Part shown: one piece after another, positions 41,289-51,228 of the stretch
Layout of the letters: each line of letters starts with the position of its first letter
How positions within the stretch are numbered: the first letter of the stretch is position 1
Origin: Paenibacillus sp. FSL K6-0276
Lineage (GTDB): Bacteria; Bacillota; Bacilli; Paenibacillales; Paenibacillaceae
DNA length: 64,000 nt
Direction of reading: 5' to 3'
Assembly: GCF_037977235.1 (NCBI RefSeq)
Contig: NZ_CP150276.1
Location: 4,340,001-4,404,000, forward strand
Program-made: the position numbers and the translations under genes
The notes under the pieces: model-generated
What the model saw: only the letters and a program-made list of their open reading frames with translations
Told to the model about the DNA's origin: nothing
The model's database searches: none

Positions 41289-42188
41289 TCACCGGCGCGA
41301 TGAGTTTCCATGAATTGAATTTACATTAAAAGTACCCGTAGCTTGCTTAACCACTTCATCCGCTAGGGATGGGAAATCCTCCACTAGGATGACTGATGAA
41401 ACAGCATCTGACGGCTGTAATACTTCTTCATCTTCTGCCACTTCTGGCATTAGTCTCCAGTGAGCAAGAAACTCAATATTGCCTTCCCCACCTGTAATCG
41501 GTGAAAAGGTTAAGCCCTGTAGCTGGTAGCCAAGCTCTGCAGCCATAGTCAGTACATTAATCAATACCTCTTTATGGACGGCAGAGTCACGAATCACACC
41601 TGATTTACCAACCTTCTCCCGTCCTGCCTCAAACTGTGGCTTGATCAGCGCAGCAATATCCGCCGGGCGCTTAAGCAAGGCTTTGAGCGGTGGAAGAATT
41701 ATTTTTAGGGATATAAAAGAAACATCAATACTCGCGAAGTCTGGAATCGGCCCCACCAAATCCGGAGGTGTCATATATCGGAAATTCGTTCGTTCCATGA
41801 CACTAACGCGTTCATCATTACGCAGCGACCAATCCAGCTGATTATAGCCAACATCAATCGCGTACACATGGCTCACTCCATTCTGAAGCGCACAATCCGT
41901 GAAGCCTCCAGTAGAAGCACCGATGTCCAGCATGGTTCGTCCCGTAAGATCAATATTAAATTGGCGAAGAGCCTTTTCCAGCTTTAGGCCCCCACGACTG
42001 ACATAAGGATGCACAGAGCCTTTAACCTTAAGGGTAGCCTCCCGTGACACCTTCATACCAGCCTTTTCAATGCGTTCCTCATCCGCGAGCACCAGCCCTG
42101 CCATAATGGCTGCTTTTGCCTTTTCACGGCTTTCATAAAAACCTTGCTCAACAAGCAGTACATCTATCCGTTCTTTACGGTGTTCCAT
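41289..42188 (-). CDS. tlyA: TlyA-family rRNA (cytidine-2'-O)-methyltransferase
   Basis: A 299-residue protein with an N-terminal S4 RNA-binding domain (ERIDVLLVEQGFYESREKAKAAIMAGLV) and an FtsJ-like methyltransferase (MLDIGASTGGFTDCALQNG binds SAM; catalytic K in SRGGLKLEKAL and ALIKPQFEAGREKVGK). In homologues it 2'-O-methylates 16S and 23S rRNA. ATG 42188 is six bases from GGGAG; earlier starts would overlap dxs. Confidence 0.93.
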   Translation of the reverse strand: MEHRKERIDVLLVEQGFYESREKAKAAIMAGLVLADEERIEKAGMKVSREATLKVKGSVHPYVSRGGLKLEKALRQFNIDLTGRTMLDIGASTGGFTDCALQNGVSHVYAIDVGYNQLDWSLRNDERVSVMERTNFRYMTPPDLVGPIPDFASIDVSFISLKIILPPLKALLKRPADIAALIKPQFEAGREKVGKSGVIRDSAVHKEVLINVLTMAAELGYQLQGLTFSPITGGEGNIEFLAHWRLMPEVAEDEEVLQPSDAVSSVILVEDFPSLADEVVKQATGTFNVNSIHGNSSRR

Positions 42189-42234
42189 GGTCATCTCCCG
42201 ATCGTTCAAAGGGTTACTAATTTCCGGTCTCCAC

Positions 42235-44139
42235 TTAGGAAGACGAAGTTGTTTTGTAATTATAAGCACTTAAAGCCATCATGGACTTGATACGTGCACA
42301 TAGCGCTTCTACAGTAAGGCCTGTTTCTTGGCGCTGTTCCTTAATGGAGCCGTGCTCCACAAAGATGTCGGGTACACCCATCAGATGTACACGAGCGTCA
42401 TAAATTTCATGCTCCGAGTAAAATTCCAACACTGCACTGCCGAGACTTCCCGCCTGACTTGCTTCTTCAATGACTACGATGCTGGTTCCAGCATGAGCCA
42501 AATCAAGCAGCATGGAGTTGTCGAGTGGCTTCAGGAAACGCGCATTCACGACGCCCACCTGGATTCCTTCCCGCTTCAACAAATCAGCGGCTTCTTCAGC
42601 CACTTGAACCATAGGTCCACAGGCCACAACAGCATAACCTTCCCCGGTACGCAGTCGTTCCCATGATCCGATTGGAATAGTATGCAGCTCTGGATCCATT
42701 GCCACACCTGTACCGTTAATACGCGGATAGCGGTAAGCAATCGGACCGTCATTATATTCAAGCGCCGTCTTCATCATATGACGCAGCTCATTTTCGTCTT
42801 TTGGCATCATCATCACCATATTTGGAATATGGCGCATAAAAGCAACATCGTACACACCCTGATGAGTCTCACCATCGGCACCCACAAACCCAGCGCGATC
42901 AATGGCGAACATAACATTCGCATTATGACGGCAAATATCATGGACGATCTGATCATAAGCACGCTGCATGAAGGTAGAATACACCGCATATACCGGCTTC
43001 ATACCTTCCATAGCCAAAGCTGCACACAACGTAGCCGCATGCTGCTCCGCAATCCCGACATCAATCATACGATCCGGAAATTCCTTAGCAAAAGGAAATA
43101 AGCCCGAGCCTCCTGGCATCGCAGGCGTAACTGCAATCAGACGCGAATCTTCCCGACCCAGTTCGATCAGCGTCTCGCCGAACACTTCCGTGTACATTGG
43201 AGGACCCACAGCTTTAAGCGCCTGACCCGACTCAATTTTGTAAGGGGAAATGGCATGCGATTTATAGAAATCGGTCTCAGCCGGTTTGTAGCCCTTGCCT
43301 TTGGTCGTTAGTACATGCACCAGCACAGGACCCGCCACATTATCCGCTTGATGGAAGGTATCAATCATCTTCTCCAGATCATGACCATCTACTGGTCCAA
43401 GATAAGTAAAGCCGAGCTCATCAAAAAGAACACCCGGTACCATCATATATTTAAGACTGTCCTTCACCCACTCAACCGTTTTGGCCAAGCGGCCCCCGAT
43501 AGCTGGAATTTTTTTAAGCAGCCCTTCAACCTCGTCTTTGGCACGTAGATAATGACGGTCTGAACGAATTTTGCTTAAATAATTGTGCATTGCCCCTACA
43601 TTAGGAGCAATCGACATTTCATTATCGTTCAAAATAACCATCAGCTTACGCTTCTCATGACCAATATGGTTAAGTGCTTCAAACGCCATCCCGCCAGTAA
43701 GAGCACCGTCACCAATCACGGCAATAACCTTATTGTCTTCACCCTTGAGATCGCGGGCCATGGCCATCCCCATCGCTGCGGACAAGGAGGTGCTACTATG
43801 TCCGGCTTCCCAGACATCATGTTCGCTTTCAGAGCGCTTGACGAAGCCGCACAAGCCCTGATATTTACGCAGGGTATCGAAGCGGTCTTGGCGACCGGTC
43901 AGTATCTTGTGGACATAGGACTGGTGCCCAACGTCGTAAATCATTTTATCCCGAGGGCTGTTATAGCAATAATGCAAAGCCAAAGTGAGCTCCACGACCC
44001 CCAGATTGGATCCAAGGTGTCCACCAGTTGCTGTAAGCTTCTCAATTAGAAATCGACGGATTTCCTCCGCTAGGGTAGTTAATTCATCGATTGACAGTGA
44101 TTTCAGTTGCTCAGGATCATTTATTTGTGGAAGCAGCAC
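42235..44139 (-). CDS. dxs: 1-Deoxy-D-xylulose-5-phosphate synthase
   Basis: Thiamine-diphosphate enzyme for the first step of the MEP isoprenoid pathway; 634 residues. TATGGHLGSNLGVVELT near 45, the ThDP motif GDGALTGGMAFEALNHIG with NDN, and AEQHAATLCAALA are present. The start is GTG 44139, seven bases from GGGGA. It follows ispA by about 100 bp, keeping isoprenoid genes together. Confidence 0.97.
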   Translation of the reverse strand: MLLPQINDPEQLKSLSIDELTTLAEEIRRFLIEKLTATGGHLGSNLGVVELTLALHYCYNSPRDKMIYDVGHQSYVHKILTGRQDRFDTLRKYQGLCGFVKRSESEHDVWEAGHSSTSLSAAMGMAMARDLKGEDNKVIAVIGDGALTGGMAFEALNHIGHEKRKLMVILNDNEMSIAPNVGAMHNYLSKIRSDRHYLRAKDEVEGLLKKIPAIGGRLAKTVEWVKDSLKYMMVPGVLFDELGFTYLGPVDGHDLEKMIDTFHQADNVAGPVLVHVLTTKGKGYKPAETDFYKSHAISPYKIESGQALKAVGPPMYTEVFGETLIELGREDSRLIAVTPAMPGGSGLFPFAKEFPDRMIDVGIAEQHAATLCAALAMEGMKPVYAVYSTFMQRAYDQIVHDICRHNANVMFAIDRAGFVGADGETHQGVYDVAFMRHIPNMVMMMPKDENELRHMMKTALEYNDGPIAYRYPRINGTGVAMDPELHTIPIGSWERLRTGEGYAVVACGPMVQVAEEAADLLKREGIQVGVVNARFLKPLDNSMLLDLAHAGTSIVVIEEASQAGSLGSAVLEFYSEHEIYDARVHLMGVPDIFVEHGSIKEQRQETGLTVEALCARIKSMMALSAYNYKTTSSS

Positions 44140-44238
44140 GTATAGTTCCCCGCTTTCCTTGATGTTGTAAATTTTATAAAACCCATTATAACACAAACGA
44201 AACGGCTGTCGAAATACAGCCGTTTCGAAAGTTCATAA

Positions 44239-45186
44239 TTAGTGATCACGTGCCATTAAATAATCTGCAATTTCCAGCAGGCGCTGGTTGTCGTGAAAGC
44301 CGCCGTTCAGCACAGCATTACGCGCTTTTTCTGTAAGTTGCTTCACTTCTTCACGCGATGCTTCGAGGCCAATAAAATAAGGATAGGTTACTTTATGCTG
44401 CTTGACATCACTGCCTGTTTTTTTACCAAGTTTACCTTCGTCTCCAACCAGATCTAGAATATCATCCTGGATCTGAAAAGCGAGTCCAATGGCTGTTCCA
44501 AATTCATGTAAAGCTTCAAGTTGCTGCTCGTTAGCACCTGCAATACGGCCGCCAGCTAAAAGCGAAAAGATAATCAAATCCCCTGTCTTATGCAGATGAA
44601 TGTACTTCAGCTGTGCATGATCGGTTAGACCCTGCTCGCCTTCCATATCTGCAATCTGACCGCCGACCATGCCGCGTGGACCTGCCATTTCCGCCAGATC
44701 CTCTACGATGGATAGTGCACTTTCTGCTGGAACTCCAAATTTACGCGAGGCTTGTACCACACTGTAAAATGCATGGGTCAGAAGCGCATCACCCGCTAGG
44801 ATCGCTGTCGCTTCCCCAAAGACTTTATGATTTGTCAGCTTTCCTCGCCGATAATCATCATTATCCATTGCAGGTAAATCATCATGAATTAACGAGTAGG
44901 TATGTACCATCTCAACTGCAGCAGCGACAGGTAAGGCAGCCTCTCGACTTCCTCCCAGTGCCTCACATGCGATAATCACCAGCAGTGGCCGGAGGCGTTT
45001 GCCGCCAGCCATAAGTGAATACTTCATCGCTTGCTGCAAATTCTCTGGAACCTTCCATTGCGTGGGGAGAATTGCCTCTAGTTCATGTGAGACTAGATCG
45101 CCTAAGATCGCGATGTAATCCTCCAGCGGCTGCCGAAGTGTTTCTCCTTCAGAGTTTCTCTCAAGATCATGCTCAAAGCGAGTCAT
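44239..45186 (-). CDS. ispA: Polyprenyl synthetase (farnesyl diphosphate synthase)
   Basis: Condenses dimethylallyl and isopentenyl diphosphates. It has 315 residues with the FARM motif HDDLPAMDNDDYRRG near 105 and the SARM motif QIQDDILDLVGDEG, plus GGKRLRP for diphosphate binding. ATG 45186 is supported by GGAAGGGG and overlaps the xseB stop by 14 bp. Gene order xseA-xseB-ispA-dxs-tlyA is the usual Bacillales one. Confidence 0.96.
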   Translation of the reverse strand: MTRFEHDLERNSEGETLRQPLEDYIAILGDLVSHELEAILPTQWKVPENLQQAMKYSLMAGGKRLRPLLVIIACEALGGSREAALPVAAAVEMVHTYSLIHDDLPAMDNDDYRRGKLTNHKVFGEATAILAGDALLTHAFYSVVQASRKFGVPAESALSIVEDLAEMAGPRGMVGGQIADMEGEQGLTDHAQLKYIHLHKTGDLIIFSLLAGGRIAGANEQQLEALHEFGTAIGLAFQIQDDILDLVGDEGKLGKKTGSDVKQHKVTYPYFIGLEASREEVKQLTEKARNAVLNGGFHDNQRLLEIADYLMARDH

Positions 45187-45442
45187 CGGCGTCCCCTTCC
45201 AGACGTGCACCAAACGGCTTCTTACGCAGTTCTCCGTCCTCTAGGGTAATCATTTCGATCTTACGCTCTACCTGCTCAAGCTTGCTGCCGCAAAGCTGAG
45301 ATAACTTCATGCCTTGCTGAAATAAATCGATGGCCTTCTCAAGGGGAACGTCGCCGTGTTCAAGCTCACGTACGATTTCCTCCAGCCGGTCCATGGCGCC
45401 TTCAAAATCAAGTTCCGCTTCCTTCGTCATCGTCTTTGCCAT
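45173..45442 (-). CDS. xseB: Exodeoxyribonuclease VII small subunit
   Basis: An 89-residue coiled-coil subunit (FEGAMDRLEEIVRELEHGDVPLEKAIDLFQQGMKL) that assembles with XseA into the single-strand exonuclease. It starts inside the 3' end of xseA (35-bp overlap) and overlaps ispA, so translation of the three genes is coupled. Confidence 0.95.
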   Translation of the reverse strand: MAKTMTKEAELDFEGAMDRLEEIVRELEHGDVPLEKAIDLFQQGMKLSQLCGSKLEQVERKIEMITLEDGELRKKPFGARLEGDADDSL

Positions 45443-46787
45443 CCTCCTTCATTCCCCATACCTGGCAGTTCAGCTGTCCGTCATTCATCTTTATCACTAC
45501 AAGATCGCCAAGCTGCACTAAGGTCAGCGATTTGATTAAATGTTCTTCTGCCTCGTCATAGACTAAGCTGTAGCCTCTCGACATCACTTTAAGAGGGCTT
45601 AGCGCATCCAGATGACGAATCTCTGCTACATAGCGAGATCGCTTCTCCTGCAGGCGAGCCAGCATGGCGCCCATCAGCTCACGGCGCATACTGTCCGTGC
45701 GCTGACGCGCAGCGGCAACACTGCCGTGCGGATGGAATCGCTGCAGACTATGATGCAGCACAGCTTTGCGCTCGCGGGAACGGCTGAGCCGTGCATCCGC
45801 AGAGCGATGGAGCCGCTCACGCAGCTGGTCCAGCCGCTGCGTGTGTTGCATCAGCGAGCGGCGCGGGCCTGCCAGCGCCAGCGAGCGTTCCAGCCCCGCG
45901 TGACGCTCGCGTCCGCGCTGGGCGCGTCTTTGCAGCGCCTGGCGCAGCCGCTGCTGCTGTTGGCGAAGCTGCGCAGCAAGCTCGCCGGCGTGTGGCACGG
46001 CCAGCTCAGCGGCCGCTGTGGGCGTAGCCGCGCGGAGGTCGGCGGCGAAATCGGCAATCGTGAAGTCGGTCTCGTGGCCAACGGCCGAGATGACCGGAAT
46101 CCTCGATGCCGATATCGCTCGCGCGACTTCCTCCTCATTGAACGCCCACAGCTCCTCGAGCGAACCGCCGCCGCGGCCGACGATAAGCACGTCGGCCTCA
46201 CCCATGCGGTTCAGCGCTCCAATCGCCTTCACGATCGAAGGCGCGGCGCCTTTACCTTGTACCAGTACGGGATAGATTACAATAGCCACCTGCGGAAACC
46301 GCCGCTGGAGTGTAATCACGATATCCCTCACAGCTGCACCAGTCGGTGAGGTAATCACTCCGATGCACTGCGGAAAGCGAGGCAAGGAGCGTTTACGCGC
46401 TTCTGCAAAAAGCCCCTCTTGCTCAAGCTTGCTCTTCAGCTGCTCATAGGCTAAATACAGACTACCAATTCCATCAGGTTGCATATGTGTGGCATAGAAC
46501 TGGTACTGCCCGTCCCGTTCATATACGGTCACATTACCTCTAGCGATAACCCGAGCACCTTCCTTCGGAATAAAGGGTAGGCGCTGATTATGAGAAGCGA
46601 ACATAATCGCCTTGATACGGCTGCTCTCATCCTTTAGCGTGAAATACATATGACCGCTACCGTGATGCGTAAAGTTGGAAATCTCTCCGCGAATCCATAC
46701 ATCCGAAAGTAAAGTATCCGAGTCTAGCTTCATGCGGATGTAACGGTTGAGTTCTTTTATCGAATAAACCTGCCGCTCTGCCGCCAT
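45408..46787 (-). CDS. xseA: Exodeoxyribonuclease VII large subunit
   Basis: A 459-residue catalytic subunit. The N-terminal OB-fold domain (LSDVWIRGEISNFTHHGSGHMYFTLKD) is followed by the nuclease region (GVITSPTGAAVRDI, LIVGRGGGSLEELWAFN, SAVGHETDFTI). A long, locally very G+C-rich arginine/glutamine coiled coil spans about 270-380 and produces long spurious frames on the other strand. The length is normal. Confidence 0.96.
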   Translation of the reverse strand: MAAERQVYSIKELNRYIRMKLDSDTLLSDVWIRGEISNFTHHGSGHMYFTLKDESSRIKAIMFASHNQRLPFIPKEGARVIARGNVTVYERDGQYQFYATHMQPDGIGSLYLAYEQLKSKLEQEGLFAEARKRSLPRFPQCIGVITSPTGAAVRDIVITLQRRFPQVAIVIYPVLVQGKGAAPSIVKAIGALNRMGEADVLIVGRGGGSLEELWAFNEEEVARAISASRIPVISAVGHETDFTIADFAADLRAATPTAAAELAVPHAGELAAQLRQQQQRLRQALQRRAQRGRERHAGLERSLALAGPRRSLMQHTQRLDQLRERLHRSADARLSRSRERKAVLHHSLQRFHPHGSVAAARQRTDSMRRELMGAMLARLQEKRSRYVAEIRHLDALSPLKVMSRGYSLVYDEAEEHLIKSLTLVQLGDLVVIKMNDGQLNCQVWGMKEDGKDDDEGSGT

Positions 46788-46798
46788 GAATCCTACCC

Positions 46799-47656
46799 CT
46801 ATTCCAAGCCGTGACGGCGTTTAGCCGCAATCAGCGTGTTGCTCATTAGCATTGTAATGGTCATCGGTCCAACCCCACCCGGAACAGGTGTGATGTATCC
46901 GGCAACTTCTCTTGCACTATCATAATCAACGTCACCCGCGAGCTTACCGTTATCCAAACGGTTCATACCCACATCAATGACAACAGCACCTGGTTTCACA
47001 TACGAAGCGTCAATGAAATTCGCGCGTCCGATCGCAACGACCAGAATATCCGCTTGACGGCTAATCTCTTGCATATTAGCTGTACGCGAGTGACACATCG
47101 TTACAGTAGCATTCTCACGTTGCAGTAACAAAGATACTGGCTTGCCTACAATATTGCTGCGGCCAATGACCACGGCATGTTTACCTGCCATCCCTGTTCC
47201 TGTACGTTTGATCAGTTCAATTACACCTGCAGGTGTACAAGGAAGCAGACTGTCAGCACCAATCACTAGGTTACCTACATTTACAGGGTGGAAGCCGTCA
47301 ACGTCTTTCTCCACGGAGATTGCATCAATGACAGCTTTTTCCTCAATATGCTTAGGCAACGGTAGTTGAACCAGAATCCCGTCAATATCATCGCGTCCAT
47401 TAAGCTGCGCTACGAGAGCCAGCAATTCTTCCTGAGTAGTAGACTCATCCAGTTTATGCACTTCAGAATGGAAACCAAGGCTGATACAGGATTTCTCCTT
47501 GTTGCGAACATAAACTTGTGATCCTGGATCTTCACCTACTAGAATTACTGCCAGACCGGGCTTCACGCCGCGTTTCGCCAGTTCAGCAACCTCGTGGGCA
47601 ATACTAATACGAATTTCCTCAGATACTTGTTTACCACTGATGATTGCTGCTGTCAT
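46799..47656 (-). CDS. folD: Bifunctional methylene-THF dehydrogenase/cyclohydrolase FolD
   Basis: A 285-residue one-carbon enzyme. The Lys of YVRNKEKSC, DGILVQLPLP, the NADP-binding VVIGRSNIVGKP and the C-terminal TPVPGGVGPMTI are all present. It follows nusB by 38 bp. Confidence 0.97.
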   Translation of the reverse strand: MTAAIISGKQVSEEIRISIAHEVAELAKRGVKPGLAVILVGEDPGSQVYVRNKEKSCISLGFHSEVHKLDESTTQEELLALVAQLNGRDDIDGILVQLPLPKHIEEKAVIDAISVEKDVDGFHPVNVGNLVIGADSLLPCTPAGVIELIKRTGTGMAGKHAVVIGRSNIVGKPVSLLLQRENATVTMCHSRTANMQEISRQADILVVAIGRANFIDASYVKPGAVVIDVGMNRLDNGKLAGDVDYDSAREVAGYITPVPGGVGPMTITMLMSNTLIAAKRRHGLE

Positions 47657-47694
47657 GATAGTCTCTCCCCTTTTATATACTTTGTATAAAAAAA

Positions 47695-48147
47695 TTAAGA
47701 ATGGTCAGCTTTAAGTGTATCTATCTCTTGGATCATCTTGCCAAGAACTCCGTTTACAAACTTACCAGAATCATCCGTTCCAAAATGCTTGGCCAAATCT
47801 ATGGCCTCATTCACTGCCACTTTCGCCGGAACATCATTTGCGAACACCATTTCGTACGCCGCAAGACGTAAAATCTGACGATCCACACGTGACAAACGGC
47901 TCATTTGCCAGCCCTTCAAGTAATGTTCAAGCATATCGTCAATCGCGACTTTGTGTTCCCATACACCATTTACATGCTCCACCACATAGTGCTTGAGCTG
48001 AATTTCGTCCGTGATTACACGTTCGGTTTCATTCTCTTCTGAAGCTTCCTCAAGTAGCATTTCTACGGCTTCCGCGCTTTCTACATCGTTCATTTCCATC
48101 TGATACAAGCTTTGGACAATAATCTCTCTCGCTATACGTCTTTTCAT
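47695..48147 (-). CDS. nusB: Transcription antitermination protein NusB
   Basis: A 150-residue all-helical rRNA antitermination factor (ARE-IVQSLYQMEMN, then DRQILRLAAYEMVFANDVPAKVAVNEAIDLAKHFGTDDSGKFVNGVLGK). Typical NusB except for an acidic insertion (VESAEAVEMLLEEASEENETE) common in Paenibacillus. Preceded by a good ribosome binding site. Confidence 0.96.
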   Translation of the reverse strand: MKRRIAREIIVQSLYQMEMNDVESAEAVEMLLEEASEENETERVITDEIQLKHYVVEHVNGVWEHKVAIDDMLEHYLKGWQMSRLSRVDRQILRLAAYEMVFANDVPAKVAVNEAIDLAKHFGTDDSGKFVNGVLGKMIQEIDTLKADHS

Positions 48148-48436
48148 GTGTTCCTCCTAAAATCTTATATCGCATTAACATGTTCACTTAAACTTTTACA
48201 ACGTCGGGCAACTATAAATTTATCTTCACACCTATTGTGTGATAATCATTCGGACTTTAATTGCATCGCCTACAATTATTTTAAGCCCAAATCCTTTGAA
48301 TTCTATCCCTAATCTCTAGAGGATTATCGTCCTTTAAAGATAACTTTTTAATAAAAAAACCGCAAAGCCTTTCCTCCAGGGGCAATGGACAACACAAACT
48401 TACGGCTTCCTGCTCCGGGAAAAAGACTATCGCGGT

Positions 48437-48670
48437 TCACTTGAAGGGACGCCAGCGTCCGGACAGACGCGTAATCAGCTCCTGCCACTGAAACAGGGGA
48501 GCCTCTGCGTTATCCTTTCTTTTGCCGAACGTATATCCGATGAACACTACCAGTGCAAAGAACAACATATCCCAAAAACCGCAAATTAAATATATCAAAC
48601 CTAGAACAATGCCGAAAGTCACTCCGGCGATTCTACCCCCGTGACTTTCCCATACTTCTTTCCAAGACAT
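48437..48670 (-). CDS. DUF2273 family membrane protein
   Basis: A 77-residue protein with two transmembrane helices (IAGVTFGIVLGLIYLICGFW and MLFFALVVFIGYTFG), typical of DUF2273 proteins encoded next to Asp23/AmaP genes. Probably part of the Asp23-AmaP membrane complex; function unknown. It begins 15 bp after amaP. Confidence 0.9.
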   Translation of the reverse strand: MSWKEVWESHGGRIAGVTFGIVLGLIYLICGFWDMLFFALVVFIGYTFGKRKDNAEAPLFQWQELITRLSGRWRPFK

Positions 48671-48685
48671 AAGGGAAATCCACCT

Positions 48686-49234
48686 CTATTCCACTCGACT
48701 TTTGAAGCTTGGAGACTGCGTGAGGTTAGCAATATATACAGACACATCAGCAACCGGAATACCGGTTGTCTCCTGCACAAAATCATGCACCTGACGTTGC
48801 ACTTCTGTGGTTAGTAGCGGCAATGAATGTTCACCATCCACTACTGCGCGAATTGTAATTTCAAGGCCAGCCTGAGAAACGCGAATACGCGACTTGAGAT
48901 CTCTGATTCCCTTTACTTTACCGGCAGCCTTCAGACTCAGATTCTCAATGGTCTCCACTGAAATCTGGATATCCCCATACTCTGTACGCTGATCAACAGA
49001 AGGTAAAGAAGCGCGATCACGACGCAGAGAGATGTAAAAAAATCGGATGCTCAGAAGGAACAAGACAACTGCCACTATAATTGCAGTAATATAAGCTGCT
49101 GGTCCATTCTCAATCTCCAAAGTTTTAGGAATAGCACCGCTCAAGAGGAGGATGGCAATAACAGATAGTATTCCGATACTTAAGCTGTAGACAAACAGCA
49201 AAAGTCTGTCCAAAATTTTTGCCACGAGTCTCAT
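48686..49234 (-). CDS. amaP: Alkaline shock membrane anchor AmaP
   Basis: A 182-residue protein with two N-terminal transmembrane helices (LLLFVYSLSIGILSVIAILLL and AAYITAIIVAVVLFLLSI) followed by an Asp23-like cytoplasmic domain (GDIQISVETIENLSLKAAGKVKGI). Homologues anchor Asp23 to the membrane. It lies between the Asp23-family gene and the DUF2273 gene. Confidence 0.92.
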   Translation of the reverse strand: MRLVAKILDRLLLFVYSLSIGILSVIAILLLSGAIPKTLEIENGPAAYITAIIVAVVLFLLSIRFFYISLRRDRASLPSVDQRTEYGDIQISVETIENLSLKAAGKVKGIRDLKSRIRVSQAGLEITIRAVVDGEHSLPLLTTEVQRQVHDFVQETTGIPVADVSVYIANLTQSPSFKSRVE

Positions 49235-49299
49235 AACCTCCTTAAATTAGAGTAAACCCTCGACTTTGCTGTCGGGGGTTTATGGAAGAACGACGACTG

Positions 49300-49716
49300 T
49301 TATTTCACGCGAAGAACCGTTTCAGCTTCCTCGTTCTTGTCTACAGTGTTGTTGTTCTTGAATTGTACATCATGAATATGCACATTCACTTCCACAACAG
49401 TTAGACCAGTCATAGTCTCGATAGAACGCTTAACATTACGCTGAATTTCAGCAGCCACTTCAGGAAGACGATTACCATATTCAATGATTACAGAAACATC
49501 CACCGCAGCTTCGCGTTGTCCAACCTCTACTTTAACTCCTTTGGACAAGTTCTTACGTCCGAGAAGCTCAACAATACCTCCGGCGAAACCGCCGCTCATG
49601 CCAGCTACACCTTTAACCTCAACGGTCGCCAAACCTGCAATAACCTCGATCACTTCAGGAGCAATCTGGATCTCACCGATTTCTGTCCGTTCGTATTCTG
49701 TCGGCAATGTACTCAT
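49300..49716 (-). CDS. Asp23/Gls24 family envelope stress protein
   Basis: A 138-residue protein (TEIGEIQIAPEVIEVIAGLATVEVKGV-GMSGG, then AAVDVSVIIEYGNRLPEVAAEIQ). Asp23 forms membrane-tethered polymers linked to cell-wall stress; YqhY, the Bacillus paralogue beside accBC, affects fatty-acid synthesis. The position next to accC makes it the likely YqhY orthologue. ATG 49716 is about nine bases from AAAGGTGTG. A hairpin (AAACCC..GGGTTT, 49254-49281) follows its stop. Confidence 0.93.
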   Translation of the reverse strand: MSTLPTEYERTEIGEIQIAPEVIEVIAGLATVEVKGVAGMSGGFAGGIVELLGRKNLSKGVKVEVGQREAAVDVSVIIEYGNRLPEVAAEIQRNVKRSIETMTGLTVVEVNVHIHDVQFKNNNTVDKNEEAETVLRVK

Positions 49717-49830
49717 TTTAGACTTCACACCTTTCAACAAAGATTCTCATAATTTCAAGCGTAAAGCACGTCTCTTATTAAACATACTATATCATTTGAC
49801 GAACTTTATGACAAACAAAGCGAAGTCGTC

Positions 49831-51174
49831 CTAAATTTCATACTCTTCCAGAAACTTGATGTCAAAATTACCATCCAAAAATACAGGATGCTCCAACAGT
49901 TTCTGATGGAATGGGATCGTAGTATGTATTCCCTCCACCGCAAATTCGGCCAAAGCGCGCTTCATCTTCGCAACCGCTTCCTGACGTGTAGGAGCCCATA
50001 CAATCAGCTTTGCAATCATAGAATCATAGAAAGGGGAAATCGTATAACCAGGGTACGCTGCACTGTCTACACGAACACCGAGACCTCCAGGTGGCAAATA
50101 AAAGCCAATCTTGCCTGGTGAAGGCATAAAATTACGCTCTGGATCTTCCGCATTGATACGGCATTCAATCGACCAGCCATTAATCACGATATCTTCCTGT
50201 GTAAATGACAAAGGATTTCCTTCTGCAACCGAAATCATTTCCTTGATCAAATCCACACCCGTAACCATTTCTGTTACCGGATGCTCTACCTGAATACGAG
50301 TATTCATCTCCATGAAGTAGAAATGTCCATCCGGTCCAAGCAGGAATTCAAGCGTTCCCGCTCCCGAATAATTTACGGCAAGAGCTGCTCGAACTGCAGC
50401 ATTACCCATCGCTTCACGAATATCCGGTGTGAGTACAGCACAAGGCGCCTCTTCAATCAGCTTCTGGCGACGACGCTGCACGGAACAGTCGCGTTCACCT
50501 AAATGCACTACATTGCCATGCTTATCTGCAATAATCTGGATCTCTACGTGCTTCATGCCTGTAAGGTACTTTTCCAGGTATACACCAGCGTTACCGAACG
50601 CCTTCTGTGCTTCCTGTTGTGCAGCAGTGATCTGCTTCACCAATGACTCCTCGTCCTCAGCAATCCGAATGCCCTTGCCCCCGCCACCTGCAGTAGCTTT
50701 AACAATAATCGGGTATCCGATATCGCGGCCCAGCATGACGGCTTCGTCTACATCGCCCACAAGGCCATCTGAGCCCGGGATGATCGGAACTCCAGCCAGC
50801 TTCATGGTTTCCTTCGCCACAGCCTTATCACCCATACGGTTGATTGCATCTGGAGATGGCCCTATGAAGATAATATTGCAAGATTCACAAATCTCTGCAA
50901 AATCTGCATTTTCAGCTAAAAATCCATAGCCAGGATGGATGGCATCACATTCTGTTAAGGTGGCTACACTCATAATATTTGTAAAGTTCAGATAGCTGTC
51001 CTTGGACGGCATCGGACCGATGCAGTAAGCTTCATCAGCCAACCGGACATGCAGTGAATCCCGGTCGGGTTCCGAATAGACCGCGACGGTGGAAATGCCT
51101 AGTTCTCGGCAGGCCCTAATAATGCGGACCGCGATTTCGCCGCGGTTGGCAATCAACACTTTTTGAATGTTCAT
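49831..51174 (-). CDS. accC: Acetyl-CoA carboxylase biotin carboxylase subunit
   Basis: ATP-grasp enzyme of 447 residues that carboxylates the biotin on AccB in fatty-acid synthesis. Features include IANRGEIAVRIIRACRELG, the glycine-rich ATP loop KATAGGGGKGIR, MEMNTRIQVEHPVTE and RDCSVQRRRQKLIEEAP. It follows accB by 54 bp. Confidence 0.98.
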   Translation of the reverse strand: MNIQKVLIANRGEIAVRIIRACRELGISTVAVYSEPDRDSLHVRLADEAYCIGPMPSKDSYLNFTNIMSVATLTECDAIHPGYGFLAENADFAEICESCNIIFIGPSPDAINRMGDKAVAKETMKLAGVPIIPGSDGLVGDVDEAVMLGRDIGYPIIVKATAGGGGKGIRIAEDEESLVKQITAAQQEAQKAFGNAGVYLEKYLTGMKHVEIQIIADKHGNVVHLGERDCSVQRRRQKLIEEAPCAVLTPDIREAMGNAAVRAALAVNYSGAGTLEFLLGPDGHFYFMEMNTRIQVEHPVTEMVTGVDLIKEMISVAEGNPLSFTQEDIVINGWSIECRINAEDPERNFMPSPGKIGFYLPPGGLGVRVDSAAYPGYTISPFYDSMIAKLIVWAPTRQEAVAKMKRALAEFAVEGIHTTIPFHQKLLEHPVFLDGNFDIKFLEEYEI

Positions 51175-51228
51175 GCGTTTCCTCCCAAAGTTTTGCGAAG
51201 CTTCCGCTCCTTAAGTAATCTGCGGTAT

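Noticed and set aside
45612..46349. Long open frames on the plus strand opposite xseA and narG (for example 45612-46349 and 16080-16835)
   Set aside because: They are antisense to strongly conserved genes, lie in locally G+C-rich sequence with few stops, and have no family features or ribosome binding sites.
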